Source of the DNA: Promicromonospora sp042731755
GTDB taxonomy: Bacteria; Actinomycetota; Actinomycetes; Actinomycetales; Cellulomonadaceae
Length of the DNA: 64,000 nucleotides
Assembly: GCF_042731755.1 (NCBI RefSeq)
Contig: NZ_JBHWLR010000007.1
Coordinates: 1-64,000, forward strand
Reading direction: 5' to 3'
Program-made: the position numbers and the translations under genes
In this document: positions 24,214 to 33,016 of the stretch, one piece after another
Numbering within the stretch: the stretch's first letter is position 1
Layout: every line of letters starts with the position of its first letter
The notes under the pieces: model-generated
Told to the model about the DNA's origin: nothing
Databases searched by the model: none
The model's input: only the letters and a program-made list of their open reading frames with translations

Positions 24214-24900
24214 TCAGAGGTCGCCGGGAGCGATCGGGGCGGCCAGGAACGCGTCGATCGCCTCGCGGGTCGGGAACACCGTCACGCCCGGGCCGGAGAA
24301 CAGGTGCACCAGCGTCAGGGCGATGTCCCGCACGGCGATGTTCGCCGCGTTCGACGCCTCGCGGAGCAGGTCGAAGGCTGCGTCCTCGTCGGCGCCGTAG
24401 ACCACCATCAGCACGCCCTTGGCCTGCTCGATCACCGCGCGGCGCTCCGCCGACGCCCGGATCGAGGCGGTCGCGTCGCGGGCCGCCGCCTCCCGCTGCG
24501 AGTCGGTGACGTCGATGAAGTACCCGAACAGCTCGGTCACCCGGTCGGTCTCCGGATCGCGCCGGCCCTGTCCGGTCACCGCGAGGATCCGGGTCTCCCC
24601 CGCGGCGTCGAGGATCCGGTGCACCGAGCTGAAGGGCTGGCCGGTCTCGGCCGCCTCCCGCAGCACGCCGTCCACCCGGGCGCGGTCGTCGGGGTGCTTG
24701 TGGGAGAGCATCAGCGGCGTCGTCGGCACGATCTGACCCGGCTCGAAGCCGTGCATCTCGTAGACCTCGTCGGACCACTCCCACTCGCCCGTGGCCAGGT
24801 CCAGCCGGTACCGGCCGACCGGGGACGTCTTGCCGCCGGCGAGCACTTGCTCGACGCCGTCCACGATCGCGGGCTCGCCGGGCGTCGGTGCAGAGTTCAC
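24214..24900 (-). CDS. PAS domain plus ANTAR RNA-binding protein
   Basis: 228 residues from the GTG at 24900, which follows AAGGAG. Residues about 25-140 are a PAS fold of the PAS_3 type (GEWEWSDEVYEMHGFEPGQ, HPDDRARV, TGQGRRDPETDRVTELFGYF). Residues about 160-215 are an ANTAR domain (RRAVIEQAKGVLMVVYGADE, then AAFDLLREASNAANI). ANTAR proteins bind paired hairpins in leader RNAs and prevent termination, so this is probably a sensor-driven antiterminator. No ANTAR target is obvious nearby. Confidence 0.9.
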   Translation of the reverse strand: MNSAPTPGEPAIVDGVEQVLAGGKTSPVGRYRLDLATGEWEWSDEVYEMHGFEPGQIVPTTPLMLSHKHPDDRARVDGVLREAAETGQPFSSVHRILDAAGETRILAVTGQGRRDPETDRVTELFGYFIDVTDSQREAAARDATASIRASAERRAVIEQAKGVLMVVYGADEDAAFDLLREASNAANIAVRDIALTLVHLFSGPGVTVFPTREAIDAFLAAPIAPGDL

Positions 24901-25040
24901 GAAACTCCTTGCAGGGTGATGTTCCGGGCCTGGTGGGACCGAGAGTACGGGATGTGCGGCTCGACGAGGCACGGGCTAGCGTGAACGGAGGTCGAGGAAG
25001 ATCGTGTCGGCCGAGACGTCGCAGGACGATGGAGGACGGC

Positions 25041-25901
25041 ATGAGCCAGCACCAGGCGTTCCCAACACAGCAGCAGAACCCGCCGGGGGCCACCGACCAG
25101 ATGGTCCCCACCCCCGATCACGGCGAGACCAGCTACGTCGGCAGCGAGAAGCTCCTGGGCCGGAAGGCCCTGGTGACCGGCGGCGACTCGGGCATCGGCC
25201 GCGCGGTCGCGATCGCGTTCGCCCGCGAGGGCGCCGACGTCGCCCTGTCCTACCTCCCCGAGGAGGAGCACGACGCGCGGGCGACGGCGGAGTGGGTGCG
25301 CGGGGAGGGCCGCCAGTGCGCCCTGCTCCCGGGTGACCTGCGGGACGAGCCGACGGCGCGCGGCGTCGCGCACCGGGCGGCGGGCGAGCTGGGCGGCATC
25401 GACGTGCTGGTGAACAACGCCGGGTACCAGATGGCGCGCCGGAAATCGGTCGCGGACGTGACCACCGAGGAGCTCGACCGCGTGCTCAAGACGAACCTGT
25501 ACGCCCTGTTCTGGGTGACGCAGGCCGCGCTCGGGCACATGGGCGAGGGCGGCTCGATCATCAACAACTCGTCGATCCAGGCCTACCAGCCGTCCACGTC
25601 GCTGCTCGACTACGCGGCCACCAAGGCCGCGATCAACAACATCACGGTGAACCTGGCCGCCGAGCTGGGGCCGCGCGGCATCCGCGTGAACGCCGTGGCG
25701 CCCGGGCCGATCTGGACGCCGCTGCAGCCGGCCACCCAGCCCGAGGAGAAGATCGAGTCGTTCGGCACGGACACCCCGCTGGGGCGGGCGGGGCAGCCCG
25801 CCGAGGTCGCGCCGGCGTTCGTCTTCCTGGCGTCGCCGACCACGGCGTCGTACGTGTCCGGGACGGTGCTCGGCGTGACGGGCGGCAAGCCCGTGTTCTA
25901 G
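25041..25901 (+). CDS. Short-chain dehydrogenase/reductase, YhxC/GsiB-neighbour type
   Basis: 286 residues. The ATG at 25041 has GGAGGACGGC in front. A 45-residue N-terminal extension rich in Gln and Pro precedes the Rossmann fold. The cofactor loop is TGGDSGIGRA (TGxxxGIG), then NNAGYQ, the catalytic Ser in NNSSIQ, and YAATK with Tyr and Lys. The extension and the motifs are those of the general-stress SDR subgroup widespread in bacteria. The substrate is unknown; NADP preference is not clear from the sequence. Confidence 0.9.
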   Translation: MSQHQAFPTQQQNPPGATDQMVPTPDHGETSYVGSEKLLGRKALVTGGDSGIGRAVAIAFAREGADVALSYLPEEEHDARATAEWVRGEGRQCALLPGDLRDEPTARGVAHRAAGELGGIDVLVNNAGYQMARRKSVADVTTEELDRVLKTNLYALFWVTQAALGHMGEGGSIINNSSIQAYQPSTSLLDYAATKAAINNITVNLAAELGPRGIRVNAVAPGPIWTPLQPATQPEEKIESFGTDTPLGRAGQPAEVAPAFVFLASPTTASYVSGTVLGVTGGKPVF

Positions 25902-25929
25902 GAGCGGTCGGCTCCAGGAGCAGTCCGCT

Positions 25930-28575
25930 CTAGGAGCGGGCTGCCGGCGTGAGCACCTCGACCGTGCCGCGCTCGCCGTCCACCCGCACCAGGTCGCCCG
26001 TGCGCAGCCGCATCGTCGCGTTGCCGCACCCGACCACCGCCGGGATGCCCAGCTCGCGGGCGACGATGGCGGCGTGCGAGAGGGGCGCGCCGACGTCGGT
26101 CACCACGGCGGCGGCGCGCGGGAAGAGCGGCGTCCAGCCGACGTTGGTCACCGTGGTGACCAGCACCTCGCCCGGCAGCAGCGCCTCGCCGTCCTCCACC
26201 GAGCGCACCACGCGGGCGACGCCCTCGGTCACGCCCGACGCCCCGGGAAAGCCCCGGACCTGGTCGGAGCGTGCGGCCTCGCGGCCGTGCTCGTCGTAGA
26301 CGTCCGACCGCCGGTCAGGGTCGGCGGCCCACCGCACCGGGTCGAACCGGCCGCGGATCACCGCCGGGTACGCCGGCAGGCTGCGGTACAGGTCGTAGGT
26401 GGCGCGGCGCACGGGGACGACGTCGCGCCCGCTCTCCCCGGCGCGCGAACCCGCGCCGGCGCCCGATCCCGCGCCGGCGCGGAGCACGTCGAGCAGCTCG
26501 TCGACCGTCAGGTAGAAGACGTCGTCGCCCAGGCCCGTGAGCTCGCCGGCCCGCACCGCGAAGGCGCGCAGCGCCCAGAACGTACGGATCACCTCGGACC
26601 GCGCCCGCTCCCGGTCCCGCGCGTTCCGCGCCCACCGGTCGAGCTGGCTGCGCAGGCGCGCGGCCTTGCGCGGCGACAGGCGTTCGAGCCGCTCCCAGAC
26701 GGCGGCCCGCGCCCGCTCCTGGCGGTCGAGCAGCGCGTCGACGTCGGTCCCGGCCGCCGCCGCGATCTGCCGGTCCAGCCAGGCGGGATCCTCCGCCGGG
26801 CGCGGCCGGGAGACCTCGAACTCGTCGACGCACCGGTGCCCGTATCGCGTCACGTACGTCTCGCGGTCGAGCCGCCCGAGGGCCACCTCGCGCAGGTTGA
26901 CCAGTGTCTCCATGCTGGCCAGGTGCTGTCCGCCGGAGGACAGGCCGGACGTCAGGGTCTCCGTGTCGGCGTCGCCGAGCAGCGCTCGCAGGTCGCGGCG
27001 CAGGGTCAGCAGCTTGGTGCCGTCCTGCCGGGCGGCGCCGCGCAGCACGCGCGACGACGCCTCCAGGTAGGGGCCGAGCTCCGTGGTCCAGAAGTCCGCG
27101 AGCACGGCCGGGTCCCCGACGTCGGCCGCACGCCGACGCAGGGCGGTGCCGCGCTGCTCGGCGGTAGCCAGGAATCCCGGCACGGCCCGGACGTCGCGCA
27201 CCAGCGAGGTGAGGTTGCGGCCCACCATCGGCAGGAGCCGCCGGATCAGCTCGCCGCGGCCGATCGGGACCACCGGGATGTCCGGCTGACCCGGGAGCCG
27301 CCCGAAGACCTCCCGGTACGCGGCGTCGACCGCCTTGCGCATGCCGAGTGCCTGGGCGACCGTCTCGGTGGTGCTGAGGTTCATGTAGAACCGGCCGCCG
27401 ATCGTGCCGTACGCGGGGACGCCGATGTCCGTGTCGGCCATCGCGTTCGCCATGAAGATCTGCACGAGCGACCAGGTCAGCGGCGTCATCACGCTGGGCA
27501 GCGCCTCGCCCAGGTTCGCGTTGGTCCACAGGAAGTCGCCCAGCAGGCTGTCGTTCCACACCTCCGTGACCGCCACCTGGCCTGCCGCGCCCGTGACGGG
27601 GCGCGCCTGGAGGATCGCGGGGGCGCCGTCGTGCAGCGCCCACTCCACGTCCATCGCCACGCCGTACAGCTCCTCGATGCGGACGCCGAGCGCGGCGAGC
27701 CGCGCGGCCTGCTCGTCGGTGAGCGCGGGCCCGTCCCGCAGCGCGGCGGGGACCGGCTCGTTCCGGGTCCCGTCGGCGGTCCGCACGGTGCGGACCTCCT
27801 TGGTGCTCACCGTGCGCTCGACCGCGCCGCCGACCCGCGCCACCAGGAAGGTGTCCGGCGTGACCTGCCCGCCGACCACGGCCTCGCCCAGCCCCCAGGC
27901 CGCGTTGATGAGCACGCGGTCCCGGGACCCGGTCATCGGGTCGACGGTGAACAGGATGCCGGCCGCGTCGGCGTCGACCAGCCGCTGCACCACCACCGCG
28001 AGCGTGACCTCGTCAGCGGGGATGCCGTGGCGCGCGCGGTAGCCGATCGCGCGCGCCGTCCACAGGGAGGCCCAGCAGTCCCGGATCGCCCGCAGCAGGG
28101 CGTCCTCGCCGCGGACGTTGAGGAACGAGTCCTGCTGGCCGGCGAACGACATGCCCGGTAGGTCCTCGGCCGTGGCGGAGGAGCGGACGGCGACGGCGGG
28201 GACGGACTCGTCCGGGCTGCCCGCGGGACTGTCGCCCGTGGCGCGCAGGCTCGCGTACCCGGCCCGGACGGCGTCGGCCACCGCCGCCGGGATCTCCAGG
28301 CCGGCGAACACCTCGGCGATCCGGGCCGCCGCGGCCTCGTGGGTCTCGGGGCGGTCGGGGTCCACGTCCTGGGCGGCCGCGACGATCGCCTGCTGCGGCG
28401 CTCCGGCTACCGCGGCCCGGTAGGCGTCCGTGGTGACGTGGAAGCCGCCGGGAACCGGCAGGCCGGCCGCGGCCAGGCGGGCGAGGGACGAGCCCTTGCC
28501 GCCGGTCACCGCAAGCTCCACCGCCGCGGGATCCGCGAGCGGCAGCGTGAACGAGTGCGTGACCTCTGTGCTCAC
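25930..28575 (-). CDS. Rifampin phosphotransferase-like PEP-utilising enzyme
   Basis: 881 residues. N-terminal ATP-grasp domain of PEP-synthase type (VTGGKGSSLARLAAAG near 22-37, VRSSATAEDLPGMSFAGQQD near 140-159), a long helical middle part, and a C-terminal swivelling phosphohistidine domain (PLFPRAAAVVTDVGAPLSHA then AIVARELGIPAVVG, catalytic His near 833). Length and three-part order fit rifamycin-inactivating phosphotransferases (Rph), which phosphorylate the antibiotic using ATP. PEP synthases lack the middle domain and carry a longer C-terminus. The GTG overlaps the TetR stop by 4 bp. Substrate is inferred. Confidence 0.8.
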   Translation of the reverse strand: MSTEVTHSFTLPLADPAAVELAVTGGKGSSLARLAAAGLPVPGGFHVTTDAYRAAVAGAPQQAIVAAAQDVDPDRPETHEAAAARIAEVFAGLEIPAAVADAVRAGYASLRATGDSPAGSPDESVPAVAVRSSATAEDLPGMSFAGQQDSFLNVRGEDALLRAIRDCWASLWTARAIGYRARHGIPADEVTLAVVVQRLVDADAAGILFTVDPMTGSRDRVLINAAWGLGEAVVGGQVTPDTFLVARVGGAVERTVSTKEVRTVRTADGTRNEPVPAALRDGPALTDEQAARLAALGVRIEELYGVAMDVEWALHDGAPAILQARPVTGAAGQVAVTEVWNDSLLGDFLWTNANLGEALPSVMTPLTWSLVQIFMANAMADTDIGVPAYGTIGGRFYMNLSTTETVAQALGMRKAVDAAYREVFGRLPGQPDIPVVPIGRGELIRRLLPMVGRNLTSLVRDVRAVPGFLATAEQRGTALRRRAADVGDPAVLADFWTTELGPYLEASSRVLRGAARQDGTKLLTLRRDLRALLGDADTETLTSGLSSGGQHLASMETLVNLREVALGRLDRETYVTRYGHRCVDEFEVSRPRPAEDPAWLDRQIAAAAGTDVDALLDRQERARAAVWERLERLSPRKAARLRSQLDRWARNARDRERARSEVIRTFWALRAFAVRAGELTGLGDDVFYLTVDELLDVLRAGAGSGAGAGSRAGESGRDVVPVRRATYDLYRSLPAYPAVIRGRFDPVRWAADPDRRSDVYDEHGREAARSDQVRGFPGASGVTEGVARVVRSVEDGEALLPGEVLVTTVTNVGWTPLFPRAAAVVTDVGAPLSHAAIVARELGIPAVVGCGNATMRLRTGDLVRVDGERGTVEVLTPAARS

Positions 28576-29384
28576 GACGGGTCTCCTTCTGCTGGCGTGG
28601 GGTCTTCCCTGGACGGGAGGTCTTCCTGCGGCAGGTCTTCGTCCGGCGGGAGGTCGTCGCCGAGCGACTCCCGGAGCCTGGCCCGCGCCACCGCGTAGGC
28701 CTGGTCGACGAACGCACGGGTGGCGTCCGCGCAGACGGCGCGCGCGGCGTCGGACGGCGGGTGCTCGGCGGCGAACGCTCGCGCGAGCGCGTCGCCGATC
28801 AGCTCGCCGGCGCGCTCGTCGGACACGCGGAGGGAGTCGGGCATCATCCGCAGCGAGACGAGCGAGCCGTGCAGCACGGCGGCGACGACGGTGAGGTGGT
28901 CCTCCAGGCTGAGGTCCTCGCGCACCAGGCCGTGCTCGCGGAGCGTGGCGAGGTACTCGCCGAACGGGGCCACCATCTCGGGCGTGGTGGTGCTGGTCTT
29001 CTTGCGGGCCACGAGCTTGCCCAGCACCGCGGAGTCCTGGACCATCGCGGCCTGCAGCAGCGGACGCCGGTGGAGCTCGTGGGCGAGGAGGCCGAACAGC
29101 CCGGGCAGGGTGGCGGCCGACGGGTCCTCGCGGAGCCGACGGCGGACCGCGCCGATCATCTGGGCGCGGTCCCACCGCATCAGGGCGGCGAACAGCTCCT
29201 CGCGGCTGCCCCAGTGCAGGTAGATGGTGCCCTTGGCCACCCCGGCGAGCCGGGCGACGTCGTCGATGGTGGTCTTGTCGTAGCCCCAGCGCAGCACCAG
29301 CTCGGTCGCGGCGTCGAGGATCCGCTGCGCCCGCTCGAACCTGCGCTGCGCGGTCCCGCGCCGCTGTGAAGTCGTCGCGCCCAT
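28572..29384 (-). CDS. TetR-family regulator
   Basis: 270 residues from the ATG at 29384, which has GGAGG eight bases upstream. The HTH is at about 18-62 (RILDAATELVLRWGYDKTTI, VARLAGVAKGTIYLHWGS). The ligand domain is long and ends with an acidic, Pro-rich tail. An earlier ATG (29435) lies inside the operator palindrome and is unlikely to be used. It is the first gene of a two-gene operon with the Rph-like enzyme, so it probably represses both and is released by the enzyme's substrate (inference). Confidence 0.92.
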   Translation of the reverse strand: MGATTSQRRGTAQRRFERAQRILDAATELVLRWGYDKTTIDDVARLAGVAKGTIYLHWGSREELFAALMRWDRAQMIGAVRRRLREDPSAATLPGLFGLLAHELHRRPLLQAAMVQDSAVLGKLVARKKTSTTTPEMVAPFGEYLATLREHGLVREDLSLEDHLTVVAAVLHGSLVSLRMMPDSLRVSDERAGELIGDALARAFAAEHPPSDAARAVCADATRAFVDQAYAVARARLRESLGDDLPPDEDLPQEDLPSREDPTPAEGDPS

Positions 29385-29418
29385 GCCTGGTGCCTCCACC
29401 CTGGCCTCCGTGAATCCG

Positions 29419-29442
29419 TGACCAGATTTGTTCATCTGGTCA
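29419..29442 (-). promoter_or_regulatory. TetR-type operator
   Basis: TGACCAGAT-N6-ATCTGGTCA, a perfect 9-bp inverted repeat of 24 bp, 35 nt before the chosen tetR start. Size and position are those of an autoregulatory TetR operator. Confidence 0.75.
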
Positions 29443-29492
29443 TCTTGGAGGCTAGACCTGGGTCGAGCAGGAGGTCAACCTGCCTTTTGGGG

Positions 29493-31025
29493 CTACCTGA
29501 CCGTGATGGTCACGGCGTGCTGGGACGGCGCCTGGAGGGCTGTGCCCGGATACTCGGCGATCCAGCGACCGGAGATGCTCGTGCCGACCTTCGTGGAGTA
29601 GGTACCGGCCGAACCCGTCTTCACGGTCTTCTTGTAGACCGGGCCGGCGGAACCGGCGGGGTCGAAGTACAGCTTCACGGGAGTGTTGGGCGAGAGCCGG
29701 TTCGCGACCTTCGTGTTGCCGACCAGCTGCACCTTGCGCACGGCGCCGCTCAGGGTGATGGTCTTCGGCCCGGTGAACGTCTTGGCCGACGCCGAGACGG
29801 TTGTGCTGCTGGCGCGCTTGACCGTCATGGTGGTGATGGTGGGGTCAGCCAACACGAAGCGCGTCGGGCAGCCGCCGCGGCCGAACAGCGGAACCGCCGT
29901 GCAGACGGCGACGTGCTGTGCACCGATCCCGACGTCATACACCCCGGCAGGCATCCACGGGCTGATCCGCACCTCGGCATGATCCGACTGGGACTCCGGG
30001 GCGACCGAGCCGTCGGGCAGGACGGTCTGCGGCCAGTGAAGCATCGGGCTGAACCCCGCGCCGTCCGGGTACATGCCCTCGCCCCGCCTGCTCTCGATCG
30101 ACATGTGGCTCGAGCTTCGCGTCCCACCGAAGCCGACGAATGCCAGGTCGAACCGTGCGGTCACGGAGTGGAGACCGATGACGACGTCGGGGGCGATGAC
30201 CCGCACGCCGCCCGAGTAGGCACCGACCGCCTTGACTGCCGACCCGGAACGAACAGCGCGGTTGATGACGCGCGTTTCCTGCGTGGCGTCCGCCGGCGTC
30301 GACTCCACATACCGGTCGGACTTCGGGACCACGGCCCGCCAGGTGCCGTCCGACGGCGCGACCAGCGTCTTCTCGAAGTATCCCCGGGCGTCTGGCGTCG
30401 CCGAACCGCGATACACCCGCGGAGCGGTCCCCTTCGGGTCGAACCAGATCTGGACCGGCTCGTCGACCAATGGCGTCGACCCGGATGATCCGCGCAGCGC
30501 GATGCCTGAGACCACAACCTTCTCGCCCGCGGGAACGTTCGGCGGGGTCGTCTGGAAGTCACTGAGCGTGGCGCTCGAGCGCACGAAGAACTCGACCACG
30601 TCCGTGCCAGCGACGCGGACCTCCACCGACCCAGCTTCTGTCTCCACATCGACGATCGCGTCGAACGAGACCAGGTAGCGGCCGAGATCCAGAGCGCGCG
30701 GAAGTTCGAAGCCAACGGCATCCCACACACCGCCACTGTCGAATTCGAACGGGGTCTCCCGAGCGTAGATCTGCTCGCCCCGCGGATCCATCACGCGGAT
30801 CCTCGCGCTGGTCAGACTCACGGAGGTCCCGTTGTGGCCCAGCCGGACGGACACGCTCTGGCCGCCGTCGGGCACATAGATCTGTGCCGTGACCTGGACG
30901 TCTCCGTTCGAGCCGGTGATTGTTCGGACATTGGCGCCGGCAGATGCGGTACCGATCACCAGCCCTGCGCCCGTCAGGACCAACGCCGACAGGACACCTA
31001 CTACTCGTCGTACCGACGCGCGCAT
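29493..31025 (-). CDS. Secreted Ig-like repeat protein A
   Basis: 510 residues. The ATG at 31025 (MRASVRRVVG) follows GGAGAGG. A Sec signal of about 35 residues is followed by at least two beta-sandwich modules. Each ends in the pattern LYFDPxG...VYKKT...G(R/T)W(I/R)A, for example IWFDPKGTAPRVYRGS near 190 and LYFDPAGSAGPVYKKTVKTG near 455. A block AAC-like CGRGGC pair of cysteines and SIESRRGEG lies between. The final strand is HAVTITVR; there is no LPXTG-type anchor. Very similar modules occur in proteins B and C. Function unknown; adhesion or cell-surface packing is a guess. Confidence 0.8.
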   Translation of the reverse strand: MRASVRRVVGVLSALVLTGAGLVIGTASAGANVRTITGSNGDVQVTAQIYVPDGGQSVSVRLGHNGTSVSLTSARIRVMDPRGEQIYARETPFEFDSGGVWDAVGFELPRALDLGRYLVSFDAIVDVETEAGSVEVRVAGTDVVEFFVRSSATLSDFQTTPPNVPAGEKVVVSGIALRGSSGSTPLVDEPVQIWFDPKGTAPRVYRGSATPDARGYFEKTLVAPSDGTWRAVVPKSDRYVESTPADATQETRVINRAVRSGSAVKAVGAYSGGVRVIAPDVVIGLHSVTARFDLAFVGFGGTRSSSHMSIESRRGEGMYPDGAGFSPMLHWPQTVLPDGSVAPESQSDHAEVRISPWMPAGVYDVGIGAQHVAVCTAVPLFGRGGCPTRFVLADPTITTMTVKRASSTTVSASAKTFTGPKTITLSGAVRKVQLVGNTKVANRLSPNTPVKLYFDPAGSAGPVYKKTVKTGSAGTYSTKVGTSISGRWIAEYPGTALQAPSQHAVTITVR

Positions 31026-31127
31026 GAAAAGCCTCTCCACCTGCAAATGAATGTGCTCGGGATCCTGACAGGCCGTTCGGCCCGGAGATCCGGTCCCGGG
31101 CCGAGGCCCGGTGATGTCGTGACGCCG

Positions 31128-32288
31128 CTACTTCACCGTGATCGTCACGGCCCGCTCGGACGGCGCCTGCAGATCGGTGCCCGGGTACTTCGCGATCCAC
31201 TGGCCCGACCGCGTCGTGCGGTACGTGGTCGTGTAGACGCCCTTCAAGTTGGTCCGCACCGTCTTCTTGTACTGCGGCCCCGTCGCACCGGCCGGATCGA
31301 AGTAGAGCTTCACGGGCGTGTTCGGCGACAGCCGGATCGCAGCCTTCGTGTCGCTCACGAGCTGCACCTTGCGCACCGCACCACGCAGCGTGATCGTCTT
31401 CGGCCCGGTGAACGACGTCGCCGACGCCGCGATGGTCGTGCTGCTCGCCCGGCGGACGCGCACCGTGGTGACGACGTCCCCCGGCATCTCGACACGCGCC
31501 TCCTCGGCGTCCCAGCGGTCCGTCCAGACGGCCATCTCGCCCGTGAACCGCACGTCGTACAGGCCGGCCGGATGCACGGCGGACAGCCGGTAGGCCCGCG
31601 TCGCGCTGTAGTTCGTCCGCCACGGGAACTCGCCGCTGCTGTAGTAGACGTCGCCCGCACCGAACCGCCCCTCCGCGCGGCGGTTGGTCATGTACGGCCC
31701 GGAGAACTTGAGGTTCCCTGGACGTCCGGCGGTCAGGAGCCCCGCGTCGACGTAGACCGTCTGCGGCTCGATCCGGGTCACGACGTCCTGGACGATCACC
31801 CGCGCCTTCGCGGTGTGTCCGTTCTTCGTGCCCGACACCACGACCGACCGGACGGGCTGGGTGACCTTGCGGCTCGTGAACGTCGCGGTGCCCGGACCGA
31901 TGACCGTGTCCTCGTCCTCGCCCGGCCGGACGATGTCGTAGGTGCCGGAGGTGCTGGGGCGCACCGTCTTGGCGAACCAGCCGTCGGCGTCGGACGTCAC
32001 GGTCGCGACGGCCTCGCGAGGCGCCGACCCGGCCGGGTCGAAGTAGATCGTCACGGACTCCCCGGCCGCCGGCGCGGACTGACCGTGACCGACGAAGCCG
32101 TGTACCTGGACCGGCGAGCCGGCCGGGGCCAGGTCCGGGGCGAGGGCGATGTCGTTGTAGCTGTACGTCGACAGGCCTGCCTCGTCCTCGCCGGTCGGTG
32201 CCCCGACCGCCGCCGGCCCGCCCAGCAGGCTCCCGACGAGCGCCAGGCCGAGCACCTGACCGAACGACTTCCGGACACCGATGACCAT
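31128..32288 (-). CDS. Secreted Ig-like repeat protein B
   Basis: 386 residues from the ATG at 32288 (MVIGVRKSFG), with GAGG five bases upstream. Signal peptide to about residue 29. Two modules with the same terminal pattern are visible: IYFDPAGSAPREAVATVTSD near 80 and LYFDPAGATGPQYKKTVRTN near 330, the second followed by SGQWIAKYPGTDLQAPS. The last 110 residues are nearly the same as in protein A (SSTTIAASATSFTGPKTITL), pointing to recent duplication or gene conversion. It is divergent from the second sigma factor; A follows 102 nt downstream, with a G+C hairpin between. Confidence 0.8.
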   Translation of the reverse strand: MVIGVRKSFGQVLGLALVGSLLGGPAAVGAPTGEDEAGLSTYSYNDIALAPDLAPAGSPVQVHGFVGHGQSAPAAGESVTIYFDPAGSAPREAVATVTSDADGWFAKTVRPSTSGTYDIVRPGEDEDTVIGPGTATFTSRKVTQPVRSVVVSGTKNGHTAKARVIVQDVVTRIEPQTVYVDAGLLTAGRPGNLKFSGPYMTNRRAEGRFGAGDVYYSSGEFPWRTNYSATRAYRLSAVHPAGLYDVRFTGEMAVWTDRWDAEEARVEMPGDVVTTVRVRRASSTTIAASATSFTGPKTITLRGAVRKVQLVSDTKAAIRLSPNTPVKLYFDPAGATGPQYKKTVRTNLKGVYTTTYRTTRSGQWIAKYPGTDLQAPSERAVTITVK

Positions 32289-32429
32289 GGGATACCTCGC
32301 GGTGGGGTGGGAGTGTGGCCCGGCAACCGGGAACAGGCTGATCCTGTCAGGCACCGCGACAAATGGTGCGAGTCGACTGAGAATCGCCGGGGTGAACTTT
32401 CGGGCGCGCGTCCTCCTTCCGAGACGTGG

Positions 32430-32456
32430 AACCTTTCCGGCGACGCCCGCGTGGTG
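32430..32456 (+). promoter_or_regulatory. ECF-type promoter of the second sigma factor
   Basis: AACCT (32430-32434), 15 nt, CGTGGTG (32450-32456), then six bases to an ATG at 32463. Spacing is identical to the elements before the other two sigma genes. Confidence 0.7.
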
Positions 32457-32462
32457 GGGGAC

Positions 32463-32501
32463 ATGACTACGGAGAGCAGGACCTCGTGCAGGCCGGGGTG
32501 A
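32463..32501 (+). other. 12-codon leader frame, or frameshifted N-terminus of the second sigma factor
   Basis: The leaderless ATG predicted by the promoter opens MTTESRTSCRPG and then stops at TGA, which overlaps the sigma GTG by 4 bp. The peptide resembles the N-termini of the two fused sigma factors (MTQESG, MRAETT). One extra G in the run of four at 32495-32498 would join the frames. So it is either a coupling leader peptide or a sequencing or real frameshift. Confidence 0.5.
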
Positions 32502-33016
32502 GCGACGACCCACGGGTCCGGGTCAACGTTCCGCGCACCAAGGACCAGGAGTTCACGGCGTTCGTGCACGACGCCGGGGCCTACCTCTACAAGACGGCGC
32601 TGCTCCTGTCCGGGGACCCGTATCGCGCGGAGGAGCTCGTCCAGGCGACCTTCGAGCGCACCTACCGGTCCTGGCAGAAGGCTCGCCACGGCGAGCCCCG
32701 CGCCTATGCCCGGCGCATCCTGCTCAACCTGCGCATCGACGGTTGGCGGCGCACCCGGGCCGAGGTCGTGTCGGACGTCGTCCCCGGCCGGCCGGTCGCA
32801 GGTCCGGCGGAGGACGTCGCCGTCCGCGACGAGGTCGTCCGCGCGCTGTCGCGGCTCCCCCTGACGCAGCGGCGGGTGGTGGTGCTGCGGCACCTGCTCG
32901 ACCTGACCGAGGAGCAGACGGCCCGTGAGCTCGGGATCGCACTCGGCACCGTCAAGTCAGCCAACGCACGCGGCATCGCCCGCCTGCGCGAGATCTTCGA
33001 GGAGGGTGCGCGATGA
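32498..33016 (+). CDS. ECF sigma factor, SigE-like, separate from its membrane partner
   Basis: 172 residues from the GTG at 32498. Region 2 (EFTAFVHDAGAYLYKTALLL, RAEELVQATFERTYRSW, RRILLNLRIDGWRRTR) and region 4 (LPLTQRRVVVLRHLLDLTEE, GTVKSANARGIARLR) closely match those of the two fused proteins. Here the chain ends at FEEGAR, just where the others run on to the membrane helix. The stop overlaps the ATG of the partner gene (ATGA). If the G-run at 32495 is short by one base, the true start is 32463. Confidence 0.88.
   Translation: MSDDPRVRVNVPRTKDQEFTAFVHDAGAYLYKTALLLSGDPYRAEELVQATFERTYRSWQKARHGEPRAYARRILLNLRIDGWRRTRAEVVSDVVPGRPVAGPAEDVAVRDEVVRALSRLPLTQRRVVVLRHLLDLTEEQTARELGIALGTVKSANARGIARLREIFEEGAR

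Noticed and set aside
29385..29435. Earlier TetR start at 29435
   Set aside because: The ATG lies inside the operator palindrome; the ATG at 29384 has GGAGG at good spacing.
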